Shown here: in pieces, positions 8,772 to 16,600 of the stretch
Numbering within the stretch: position 1 is the first letter of the stretch
Layout of the letters: each line of letters opens with the position of its first letter
DNA from: Novosphingobium sp. ERN07
Lineage (GTDB): Bacteria; Pseudomonadota; Alphaproteobacteria; Sphingomonadales; Sphingomonadaceae
Direction of reading: 5' to 3'
NCBI RefSeq assembly: GCF_012641335.1
Contig: NZ_JABAID010000006.1
Span: forward strand, 62,001-126,000
Length of the DNA: 64,000 nt
Position numbers and translations under genes: made by a program
Notes under the pieces: model-generated
Seen by the model: only the letters and a program-made list of their open reading frames with translations
What the model was told of the DNA's origin: nothing
Database searches by the model: none

Positions 8772-10226
8772 GTGAACAGCCCGCAGAATATCTATGCTTG
8801 GGAGCAATCCCGCGCGATCATCGACATCGGATCGAACACGGTTCGGCTGGTGGTCTATGGTGGGCCGCCGCGCGCGCCGGTGACGCTGCTGAACGAGAAG
8901 GTCACGGCGAAGCTGGGCAAGCATGTGGCCGAGACGGGGCGGCTTTCGGAAAAGGCCGTGGGGGGCGTGCTGGCCGCATTGGCGCGATACAAGGCGTTGA
9001 TCGATCTGGCAGGCGTGCCGCAGGTTGATGTGGTGGCGACGGCAGCAGCGCGCGATGCCAGCAATGGTGCGGAATTTCTGGAGAAGGTGCGCGCCATCGG
9101 CTTTGCGCCGCGTCTGTTGAGCGGTGTGGAAGAGGCCGAGACGAGCGCTACCGGCGTGCTGGGCGCATTTCCCCACGCGGCGGGGATCGTGGGTGATCTG
9201 GGCGGCGGGAGCCTCGAACTGGTGGACGTGGCCGATGGCGGCACAAGCCACGGGGTCAGCCTGCCGCTGGGATCGCTGCGGCTGCCTGCCTTGCGCGCCA
9301 AAGGGGACCGCGTATTCGTGCGTGAAATCGGGCGAATGCTGGCCAAGGCTGATTGGGCGGCAGAGCCGGGGACGGACCTCTATCTCGTCGGCGGATCGAT
9401 GCGCGCGCTGGCGCGGGGCATGATGGTGCGGCTGGGCTGGCCGATGGAGGATACGCACGGCTTTGCGTTGCCTGCGGCTGAAGCGTTGAAGCTGGCAAGG
9501 CAACTGGCGCGGCGCGGGCAGGCACTGCAGCCGATAGATGGCGTATCGTCGAGCCGATTGGCCAGCATTCCCGATGCTGCCGCGCTGCTGGCCGTGCTGT
9601 TGCAGCGATTGCAGCCGGGGCGCGTGATCTTCTCGTCATGGGGCTTGCGCGAAGGGGTGCTGTTCGGATCGCTTAGCGACGCGGTGCAGAAGGAAGATCC
9701 GTTGCTGGCGGGCGTCATGGCGTTTGTTGGTGGCATGGCGGTGGATGTGGCGCTGGTGGACGCGGCGGCGGAATGGATGGCGGACGTGGTGCCGATGGCG
9801 CGCACCCCGCTGGGCCGCGCGGCGCTGGCACTGTGTCTTGCGGCGGGACGGGTGGAGCCTAATCTACGGCGCGGGTTGCCCGCAGACTGGGGGCTGGCGA
9901 AGCGGTGGGTCGGCGTGGACAATGCCGGGCGCGCGATGTTGGCGGCAGCATTACGTGGTAGCGTGGGCAAGGTGCAAAAGGATGCGGTGGCGGAGCCTTG
10001 GGCGCGGCTGGCCCCTTCTGCCGCGCTGGCCGAGGCGCGAGGGCTGGGACTGGCCGCGCGGCTGTGCCGACGCATGAGTGCAGGATCGGCAGCGGTTATC
10101 AGGTCTACGCGACTGACGGTGGAAGGCGGCCATTTGCGGCTGACGAGCGCCGTGCCGCAACTGATTGGTGATGGGTCTTCACGCGATCTGAAGGAGCTGG
10201 CGCAGCATCTGGGGCTGGCTGTCTGA
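8772..10226 (+). CDS. ppx: Ppx/GppA family exopolyphosphatase
   Basis: The 484-residue protein has the ASKHA-fold signatures of the Ppx/GppA family: the phosphate-1 loop IIDIGSNTVRLVVYGG near residues 16-31 and the second glycine motif VGDLGGGSLELV. The C-terminal half resembles the helical HD-like region of exopolyphosphatases. It removes terminal phosphate from polyphosphate, and some members also cleave pppGpp. It starts with GTG directly after the ppk1 stop (TGAGTG), so translation is probably coupled. Synthesis and breakdown of polyphosphate are thus encoded together under the Pho box before ppk1. Confidence 0.92.
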   Translation: MNSPQNIYAWEQSRAIIDIGSNTVRLVVYGGPPRAPVTLLNEKVTAKLGKHVAETGRLSEKAVGGVLAALARYKALIDLAGVPQVDVVATAAARDASNGAEFLEKVRAIGFAPRLLSGVEEAETSATGVLGAFPHAAGIVGDLGGGSLELVDVADGGTSHGVSLPLGSLRLPALRAKGDRVFVREIGRMLAKADWAAEPGTDLYLVGGSMRALARGMMVRLGWPMEDTHGFALPAAEALKLARQLARRGQALQPIDGVSSSRLASIPDAAALLAVLLQRLQPGRVIFSSWGLREGVLFGSLSDAVQKEDPLLAGVMAFVGGMAVDVALVDAAAEWMADVVPMARTPLGRAALALCLAAGRVEPNLRRGLPADWGLAKRWVGVDNAGRAMLAAALRGSVGKVQKDAVAEPWARLAPSAALAEARGLGLAARLCRRMSAGSAAVIRSTRLTVEGGHLRLTSAVPQLIGDGSSRDLKELAQHLGLAV

Positions 10227-10243
10227 TAGTGAGCGAGGGGTGA

Positions 10244-10320
10244 TGGTGGGCCCGGCAGGACTTGAACCCGCGACCTAGCCGTTATGAGCGGCCAGCTCTA
10301 ACCAACTGAGCTACAGGCCC
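10244..10320 (-). tRNA. tRNA with CAU anticodon, probably tRNA-Ile2 (lysidine-modified)
   Basis: The minus strand folds as a 77-nt tRNA with the CCA end encoded. The acceptor stem is GGGCCTG with CGGGCCC, the discriminator is A, and the anticodon CAT is complementary to 10284-10286 in a CTCATAA loop. The GGGCCTG acceptor and the GGTCGC...TTCAAGTCC pattern are closer to the minor isoleucine tRNA, whose CAU is converted to lysidine-AU by TilS, than to elongator or initiator methionine tRNA. The assignment to Ile rather than Met is inference. Confidence 0.9.
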
Positions 10321-10368
10321 ATCGCGCTTCCCGCTACAGATGCAGGCAGCGCTTGGCAAGACGCCTGA

Positions 10369-11373
10369 TCAGACTTCTGCCGCTTCGATGATATCGCGCA
10401 CGCAGGCGGGTTTTATGCCGTGGGTTTCGAGATGTGCGAAGACGCCGCGCCACCAATCGTAGAACAGGTCGAGGTCTTCGTCATTGCGGACATAGGGCGT
10501 GTGGCCGGGGCTGAGCGAAGGGCTGTGGAACGACAGGACCAGCAGTGGCAGGCCGAGGTCAACCGCCACATCGATGCCGCGCTTTGCCTCGTCCAGCGTG
10601 ATGCCTTCGGGGGTTAGCGAGATGCGTTCAAGCAGGCCGAGTTTTGCCAGCACGCCACGCATTCGGGGCACGCGCCACATAAGCGGATAGATGTGCTTGC
10701 CAAAGCGTTTTAGCGGCCCGGAGAAGACCGTGGTCAGCGGCGCTTCTATCAGCCCGTTGCGCTTGTCTATCCACCACGGGCGCAGGGGGTGCAGGTGGAA
10801 ATCGGGGCCGCCGCTGGAACTGTAATCGAAATTCGCGCGGACCGACGTGTCGATGGCGATGCCGCATTCGGACAGGATGCCCGCCGTGTTGGCCCCCACG
10901 CCATAGCGTCCGGCACGGTAAATGGCCGGGCCGACGCCGAAAGCGTGTTCGATGGTATCGCGCAGCTTGCGGAACTTGGCGCGTTCCAGATCGGGCGGCA
11001 AGTTACCCGCAAAGCTATTGTGGACGGTCACGTCTTCGTGGTGCGGCGGGTTGACCCACGGGTGCAACTGCACGCCGATCTCCGCGCGGCCATGCGCGAC
11101 GGCATCGGCCAGCACTTCGGCAGCGCGCGGATCGCTCGCCACCGGATAATCGACGAGGTAGATCGGGACGACGCCAAGGCCTTCGCAGAACTGCTGGAAC
11201 TTGGCGAGGCGAGGAACGTGATCAAGGCCGTGGCTGGTGCGGTCCAGCGGCTTCGACCAATCGAACTCCTCTTCGGTGTCGATGGTCAGGATGAAGCGGG
11301 TGCCGAATGAGGGCGCGAAACGCACGAAATCGGCGTCGCCAGGCATACGAAGAACTTCGGCTGGCGTGACCAT
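10369..11373 (-). CDS. polysaccharide deacetylase family protein (WalW-like)
   Basis: The 334-residue protein resembles polysaccharide deacetylases of the NodB fold. The metal-site motif occurs early as LTIDTEEEFDW near residues 29-39, a histidine motif as VQLHPWVNPPHHED, and the later barrel strands as YRAGRYGVGANT and LVLSFHSPSLSPGHTPYVR. No signal peptide is visible, so it acts in the cytoplasm or on lipid-linked sugars at the inner face, or it is not a true deacetylase. It starts 8 bp after the stop of the upstream histidine kinase gene and is likely cotranscribed with it. Confidence 0.82.
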   Translation of the reverse strand: MVTPAEVLRMPGDADFVRFAPSFGTRFILTIDTEEEFDWSKPLDRTSHGLDHVPRLAKFQQFCEGLGVVPIYLVDYPVASDPRAAEVLADAVAHGRAEIGVQLHPWVNPPHHEDVTVHNSFAGNLPPDLERAKFRKLRDTIEHAFGVGPAIYRAGRYGVGANTAGILSECGIAIDTSVRANFDYSSSGGPDFHLHPLRPWWIDKRNGLIEAPLTTVFSGPLKRFGKHIYPLMWRVPRMRGVLAKLGLLERISLTPEGITLDEAKRGIDVAVDLGLPLLVLSFHSPSLSPGHTPYVRNDEDLDLFYDWWRGVFAHLETHGIKPACVRDIIEAAEV

Positions 11374-11381
11374 GCGGCGGA

Positions 11382-13139
11382 TCAGCCCTGAACCGCTGAT
11401 GCCGGTGCCGGGATATCGGCGCGGGGCAGCATGATCGTCAGACGTTCGCCTTCACGCAACAGCACGCCGTGCGCTGCTTCAAATTCCGCGCGGGCGAGGC
11501 GTAGGGCGAAGCCGTTGCCAAGCATGGCCGGGGCAGCGAACGAGCCAGAATTGCCAGAGACATCGGGTGCGAACAGGGCGGTGTCATCGAGCCGGTAGAG
11601 CGCGGCGGGCAGGGCGATGGCGAGGTGTGCGTTTTGGTCGCCGGTTTCGAGCGCAATGGTCAGCCGCTCGCCCGGCGCGACACTGGCGGCAATGACGGAC
11701 AGCACACGCCAGACCGAGCGTTCGAGTTCGTCTGCTGCCATGCCGACGGGCAGAGGGGCTGAAGGCACATCGATGGCCAGGCGGACGTTGCGCGCGGCGA
11801 AGACCGGCGTCACCTGATCGATCAGCCGGGCAACCACTTGGGCGGCATCGGCTTCACCCGGATCGAGGGTGAGGGCGCGGCTTTCAAGCTTTACGAGGCG
11901 TTCGACTTCTTCAAACCCGGCGAGGATCTGGGCCGCGTCAGCCGCGATGCTGGCGGCCATCGCGCGGTATTGGTGCGGGGTGCTGCCCAGCGCCTGCGAC
12001 TGGATCATTTCGGCAAAGCCCTGAATCGCGTTGATCGGGGTACGCAATTCGTGGAGCAACTGGCGCAGGCGGTCGGCTTCGTCCGAGGCCGGGGTTGGTG
12101 GTGCAACAGGTGCGGCAGGCGCGAGTGCGAGCGGACGGCGCAGGCGCAGCAGGTAGCCGGTGAAGCGGCCACCATCGGGCGCGAACAGCGGCATGCCATC
12201 GGCCTGCCAAGCGCCGGCGACCATCGGTGCACCATCGATCTGCAATTGCCCGGCGTTGATCGGCTGGCGATGGCGGAAGGCCTGCATCATCGCCTTGTCG
12301 CAATGGACGGGGGCGGAATCATCGGCGCAGAATGCGGCGGCGCCGACCAGCATTCCGGGCGGATCAATGGCGGCGTGAACGACGGTGCCGAGCGCATCGG
12401 TGCGCAGGTCGATGGAAAGCGGTGTGGGCCGCGCGGCATCGGGTTCTTCGGCAAAGGGCAGGCGAGGGGCTACGCCATCGGCGCGAGCCTGACCGGGGGC
12501 TTCGCTGGTGGCTGCGTCGCGTTCCTTGCGTTTGGCCCTGAAGGCCTCGATCCGGCGGACGATTGCGCCGATGCCGTCTGCCACATCAGGGTGCAGTTCT
12601 GGCAGCGGGGCATCGGGCGTTGGTGGTGGCGGCTGCGATGCCTGTGGCGGCGCAGGGGGCGCCTCAGTGACCGCGACTTGCGCAGGTTTGACTTGGGTGC
12701 GGGCCGGTTCTGGCAGCAGGAAATCGTCGACGCCCAGTTGCGAGAGCAGCTTGCGCACCGATGCGCCAAGATCACTGCGATGGCGCACGAAGCCGCGTGC
12801 GATGGTGGGCAGGCGAGGAATCAGGGCCAGCCAGTCTTCATCAGTCAGCCGGGCGGAGGCGACCGCGGCGGAGGCCGTGCGCGGTGCTTTCTGCGCGAAA
12901 TGATAGACCAGCACTGCGGAACTGTGCGGCACGCCGCGCAGAACGGCGGCGCATTCTTCATCAGAGAGGTGCGATGCCAGCGAATCGACCCGTTGCAGCG
13001 CGGTGGCGTGGCGCGCGTTCCATTGCGCAAGTGGCACGATGCCGAGCAGATCGACCAGTTGTCGCAACTGGGTGCGCGCCGCCGTCTTTCCTGCCACGTT
13101 GGTGCGCAGCACGGTTTCGAGACGGTCATCGACGATCAT
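11382..13139 (-). CDS. soluble histidine kinase with divergent ATPase domain
   Basis: The 585-residue protein has no membrane segment. An N-terminal helical region (residues 1-150) is followed by a proline-rich linker (about 160-185) and a PAS-like region. The HisKA dimerisation helix contains a complete H-box, LLHELRTPINAIQGFAEM, near residue 370. The C-terminal ATP-binding domain is weak: where an N-box is expected the sequence reads DELERSVWRVLSVIAASVA without the usual asparagines, though LGNGFALRLARAEFEAAHG resembles the G2 region. It may therefore be a poor or pseudo-kinase. No response regulator gene is adjacent; its partner is the deacetylase gene 8 bp downstream. Confidence 0.82.
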   Translation of the reverse strand: MIVDDRLETVLRTNVAGKTAARTQLRQLVDLLGIVPLAQWNARHATALQRVDSLASHLSDEECAAVLRGVPHSSAVLVYHFAQKAPRTASAAVASARLTDEDWLALIPRLPTIARGFVRHRSDLGASVRKLLSQLGVDDFLLPEPARTQVKPAQVAVTEAPPAPPQASQPPPPTPDAPLPELHPDVADGIGAIVRRIEAFRAKRKERDAATSEAPGQARADGVAPRLPFAEEPDAARPTPLSIDLRTDALGTVVHAAIDPPGMLVGAAAFCADDSAPVHCDKAMMQAFRHRQPINAGQLQIDGAPMVAGAWQADGMPLFAPDGGRFTGYLLRLRRPLALAPAAPVAPPTPASDEADRLRQLLHELRTPINAIQGFAEMIQSQALGSTPHQYRAMAASIAADAAQILAGFEEVERLVKLESRALTLDPGEADAAQVVARLIDQVTPVFAARNVRLAIDVPSAPLPVGMAADELERSVWRVLSVIAASVAPGERLTIALETGDQNAHLAIALPAALYRLDDTALFAPDVSGNSGSFAAPAMLGNGFALRLARAEFEAAHGVLLREGERLTIMLPRADIPAPASAVQG

Positions 13140-13398
13140 TCACGCTCCGCACAGGTGAAGAAGTTGTATTGGGCATAATTGCGGCGCTGCGCACCGGAAC
13201 CCCGCTATAGTCTTCATAAGGCTAACAAAGTGTGGCCATACCGGAAAGATAGGTATCCACTGCGTTGCAATGTGGCACGCTTGCACTATGAAACAATAAA
13301 ATTATCTTGAGGATGCTGATTTGTGCGGAAAGTTGCGATTCACGCTTCTTTCCGAAACGCCCGAGCGGGCTTTAGCGAAACGGACGAACGAACGAAGC

Positions 13399-13866
13399 AT
13401 GGCAACCCTTGATGGTATTGACCGGCGGCTCCTTGCCGAACTGCAGGCAGAGGGCCGCGTGACCAATGTCGAACTGGCGCAGCGCGTGGGTTTGACCGCG
13501 CCGCCATGCCTGCGTCGGGTGCGCGCGCTGGAAGATGCGGGTGTGATCCGGGGGTATCACGCCGATCTGGATTCGTCCAAGCTGGGCTTTGCGATCACCG
13601 TCTTCGCCCTCGTCAGCCTGAAAAGCCAAGCCGAGGAATCGCTGCGCCAGTTCGAAGAGCACATGCGCACACTGCCCGAAGTGCGCGAATGCCATATGCT
13701 GAACGGCGAAATCGACTTCATTCTGAAGATTGTCAGCCGCGATCTGCAAAGCTTTCAGGAATTCCTTACCAGCAAGCTGACGCCAGCGCCCAACGTGGCG
13801 AGCGTGAAGACGTCGCTCACGATTCGCACGGCCAAGCAGGTGCCGGGGGTGCCGCTGGAGGATTGA
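13399..13866 (+). CDS. Lrp/AsnC family transcriptional regulator
   Basis: The 155-residue protein has an N-terminal helix-turn-helix (IDRRLLAELQAEGRVTNVEL, then a recognition helix with APPCLRRVRALEDAGVI) and a C-terminal RAM/AsnC effector domain (FALVSLKSQAEE...VRECHMLNGEIDFILKIVS). Proteins of this family bind amino acids and act as octamers on DNA. The ATG at 13399 is preferred over the in-frame start at 13321, which would add 26 residues before the conserved LDGIDRRLL. The gene stands alone after an AT-rich 259-bp intergenic region and is followed by a convergent chorismate mutase gene. Confidence 0.93.
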   Translation: MATLDGIDRRLLAELQAEGRVTNVELAQRVGLTAPPCLRRVRALEDAGVIRGYHADLDSSKLGFAITVFALVSLKSQAEESLRQFEEHMRTLPEVRECHMLNGEIDFILKIVSRDLQSFQEFLTSKLTPAPNVASVKTSLTIRTAKQVPGVPLED

Positions 13867-13880
13867 GCCGCCGGTGCAGC

Positions 13881-13906
13881 AGCGAAAGCCAGGATGGGCT
13901 TTCGCT
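13881..13906. terminator. convergent hairpin between the Lrp gene and chorismate mutase
   Basis: A perfect 10-bp inverted repeat (AGCGAAAGCC / GGCTTTCGCT, 6-nt loop) lies between two convergent genes, 14 bp after one stop and 8 bp after the other. Only short T-tracts are present, so termination strength is uncertain. Confidence 0.5.
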
Positions 13907-13913
13907 TCGGACT

Positions 13914-14204
13914 TTAGGCAGACGAAGATGCCGCGCGTTCGTGGTGCCGGATGACTTCCTCGATAATGAACCGGAGGAACTTTTCGGAGAATTCCGGGTC
14001 CAGCTTCGCGTCCTCGGCCAGCTTGCGCAGGCGGGCGATCTGGCGTTCCTCACGGCCGGGGTCTGACGCGGGAAGCTTGTTCGTGGCCTTATAAGCGCCG
14101 ACGGCCTGCGTAATGCGGAAGCGTTCGGCCAGGATGTGGATCATCGCTGCATCGATATTGTCGATGGACTGGCGATAGCCTGCCAGAACCGTATCTTCGC
14201 TCAT
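13914..14204 (-). CDS. chorismate mutase, AroQ class
   Basis: The 96-residue all-helical protein matches stand-alone AroQ chorismate mutases, which convert chorismate to prephenate for phenylalanine and tyrosine synthesis. Visible features are the first helix (YRQSIDNIDAAMIHILAERF), the ITQAVGAYKA segment with its active-site lysine, and GREERQIARLRKLAE before the last helix (FLRFIIEEVIRHH). The ATG at 14204 has GGGGTAGG just upstream; a TTG one codon earlier is possible. No signal peptide is present, so it is cytoplasmic. It is divergent from the polyprenyl synthase gene. Confidence 0.92.
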   Translation of the reverse strand: MSEDTVLAGYRQSIDNIDAAMIHILAERFRITQAVGAYKATNKLPASDPGREERQIARLRKLAEDAKLDPEFSEKFLRFIIEEVIRHHERAASSSA

Positions 14205-14303
14205 CAACCTACCCCATCCATTGGTCTGCTCGGATGGATAAGGCCGCTACAGTGCAAGTTGCGTCTTGCCAAGCGCCGCCCTTGCCGCCAAGCGGTGCCC
14301 AAG

Positions 14304-15317
14304 ATGACTGCGACCGTCCACACCCTGCCGCGCAAGGCGGAACCTTCGCTCGCGCCGATGATGGCTCTCGTTGCCGAGGGCATGAACAGCGTCAACGCCG
14401 TGATCCTTGACCGGATGCAATCGCGCATCCCGTTGATCCCCACGCTGGCCGGGCACCTAATCGCCGGCGGGGGCAAGCGGATGCGTCCGATGCTGACGCT
14501 CGCCAGCGCATCGTTGCTGGGATACGGCGGCAGCCGTCATTACAAGCTGGCGGCAGCGGTGGAGTTCATCCACACGGCTACTTTGCTGCACGATGATGTG
14601 GTGGATGGATCCGACATGCGGCGGGGGAAAAAGACCGCCAACATCGTCTATGGCAACCCGGCGACCGTGCTGGTGGGCGATTTCCTGTTCAGCCGCAGCT
14701 TCGAACTGATGGTCGAAGATGGCTCGCTGAAAGTCCTGCGCATTCTTTCAAACGCTTCGGCGGTGATTTCGGAAGGCGAGGTGGATCAGTTGGTCGCGCA
14801 GCGCCAGATCGACACGACCGAGGAAATGTATCTCGACATTATCGCAGCCAAGACGGCGGCGCTGTTTTCTGCCGCGTGCCGCATCGCTGCCGTGGTGGCC
14901 GAACGGCCTGAGGCGGATGAGCTGGCGCTTGACTCCTATGGCCGCAATCTGGGCATCGCGTTTCAGCTGGCAGACGATGCCATCGACTATGATTCGGATG
15001 CCGCCGAAATGGGCAAAGATCAGGGCGACGATTTCCGCGAAGGCAAGATGACCTTGCCGGTGATCCTTGCCTATGCGCGCGGCGATGCGGATGAGCGCAA
15101 GTTCTGGCAGGAAGCGATTGCGGGGGACCGTTCGTCTGACGCCGATCTTGGCCACGCCATCGAACTGATCCGCCGCCACGATGCGGTGAACGCCACGCGC
15201 GAACGGGCGCGGATGTATGCGCAGCGCGCGATTGATGCGATTGCGGGATTTCCTGCCAGTGCAGCCAAGACGGCGATGACGGAAGCGGCGCTCTTTGCGG
15301 TGGCGCGGAGATTCTGA
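14304..15317 (+). CDS. polyprenyl (probably octaprenyl or decaprenyl) diphosphate synthase
   Basis: This 337-residue trans-isoprenyl diphosphate synthase makes the long isoprenoid tail of ubiquinone from farnesyl diphosphate and isopentenyl diphosphate. Both aspartate-rich motifs are present: [12 protein letters not shown] (first) and [11 protein letters not shown] (second, near residues 223-233), with GGGKRMRP near the N-terminus. The ATG at 14304 gives the usual family length; the upstream in-frame start at 14136 would overlap the divergent chorismate mutase gene. Chain length cannot be read reliably from sequence, but ubiquinone-10 is usual in sphingomonads. Confidence 0.9.
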   Translation: MTATVHTLPRKAEPSLAPMMALVAEGMNSVNAVILDRMQSRIPLIPTLAGHLIAGGGKRMRPMLTLASASLLGYGGSRHYKLAAAVEFIHTATLLHDDVVDGSDMRRGKKTANIVYGNPATVLVGDFLFSRSFELMVEDGSLKVLRILSNASAVISEGEVDQLVAQRQIDTTEEMYLDIIAAKTAALFSAACRIAAVVAERPEADELALDSYGRNLGIAFQLADDAIDYDSDAAEMGKDQGDDFREGKMTLPVILAYARGDADERKFWQEAIAGDRSSDADLGHAIELIRRHDAVNATRERARMYAQRAIDAIAGFPASAAKTAMTEAALFAVARRF

Positions 15318-15336
15318 TTTTTGTGGAGAGCGCCTG

Positions 15337-16353
15337 ATGCAGCATCGTCGTCTGGGCCGGTCGGCCATCGTCGTTTCGGACATCTGCATGGGGACGATGA
15401 CGTTCGGCAGTCAGGTGGATGAGGCCGAAGCCCTGCGCGTGCTGGACCGCAGTTATGATGCAGGCATAAATTTCTTCGATACGGCAGAAGGTTATCCGGT
15501 GCCATCCGACGTGAAGTGGGTGGGGCGGACCGAGGAAATCGTCGGTAAGTGGCTCAAAACCAAGCCGCGCGACGCGATCATTCTGGCAACCAAGGTTTCC
15601 GGGCCAAGCCACGTGTAGTTCCGATCTCCCTGCCGCAATGGCATGACCGCGCTGGACCGACGCAATATCGAGGCGGCGATGGATGCGAGTTTGAAGAAGC
15701 TCGGTACGGATTATGTCGATCTCTACCAGACGCACTGGCCCGACCATGACACGCCTTATGATGAGACGATGGAAGTGCTCGACGAGCTGGTGCGTGCGGG
15801 AAAGGTGCGCATTACCGGGTGTTCGAACGAGACGAGCTGGGGCCTGATGAAATCGCTCTCCGTTGCAGAGCGTCTGGGCACCGCGCGCTATCAGACCATT
15901 CAGAACAATTTCAGCCTGAACAACCGCCGGTTCGAAGATGAACTGGCGCAAGTCTGCCGCAAGGAAGGGGTCAGCCTGATCCCATATTCGCCGATTGCGG
16001 GCGGTGTTCTGTCTGGCAAGTATCAGGACGGCGCACGGCCGGAAGGCGCGCGGTTCTCACGCTATCTGGCGATGGAAGGGCGGCAGGCGCAGATGGGCAA
16101 GCGCTTTGTGAACGAGAGGTCGCTGGCGGCGACTCAACGGTTCATGGGCATCGCGCAGGAAGCAGGAATGGATCCAGTGACGATGGCAGTTGCCTGGTCG
16201 AAGCAGCACGACTTCGTTGCTTCGACGATTGTTGGCGTGGGGGCGGAAGATCAGCTCGATCCGATCCTCGCGGCTGCCGATCTGGTACTGCCGGACGAGG
16301 TGCTGAAGGCGATCAACGTGGTGAGCCGCGAAATTCCCTATCCGATGGGCTGA
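15337..16353 (+). pseudogene. aldo/keto reductase interrupted by an in-frame amber codon
   Basis: Two ORFs (15337-15618 and 15643-16353) are the two parts of one Tas-like NADP-dependent aldo/keto reductase in the same reading frame. The first holds [13 protein letters not shown] (catalytic Asp and Tyr) and [12 protein letters not shown] (catalytic Lys). Then comes TAG at 15616-15618, and the frame continues FRSPCRNGMTALDRRNIEA and DYVDLYQTHWPDHDTPY (catalytic His), through to the normal C-terminus. A single TGG-to-TAG change (Trp to stop) explains the break, with no frameshift. The first product would be a 93-residue fragment lacking most of the barrel, so the gene is inactive unless the stop is suppressed or is a sequence error. 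Confidence 0.85.
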
Positions 16354-16355
16354 TG

Positions 16356-16502
16356 CTATTTGCGGCGGCCAAAGCGCCGCCACAAGAGCCAGCAACTACC
16401 ACCGCAGATAGCGCCGATGCCAAGAACTACAGCACCGATCATGGCCCCGCTGAACAGGAGGCCGGTGGTCAGCGCCACCACGAATTCCAGCGTGGTCTTC
16501 AT
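16356..16502 (-). CDS. small membrane protein (48 aa), hypothetical
   Basis: This short ORF starts MKTTLEFVVALTTGLLFSG and contains one long glycine/alanine-rich hydrophobic stretch that could form one or two membrane passes, ending in a basic tail (WRRFGRRK). It ends 2 bp from the stop of the convergent aldo/keto reductase. The ribosome binding site is weak, and the frame is open further upstream (to 16580). I do not recognise the family. Confidence 0.42.
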   Translation of the reverse strand: MKTTLEFVVALTTGLLFSGAMIGAVVLGIGAICGGSCWLLWRRFGRRK

Positions 16503-16600
16503 GCCATTGGCTCTATTGCACTCTGCGCCTCTCGCCAAGCTGAACGGGCGATCAGGCAAATCGTTGCCTTGGACGAGCAAAGGCCGGTAAGGCGCAAGCC

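Noticed and set aside
11838-13178. A 446-codon plus-strand ORF opposite the histidine kinase
   Set aside because: It is glycine/arginine-rich with no motifs; the antisense frame carries the H-box and a good start.
13273-13285. TGGCACGCTTGCA resembling a sigma-54 promoter before the Lrp gene
   Set aside because: The spacing between the GG and GC elements is 7 bp instead of the required 10.
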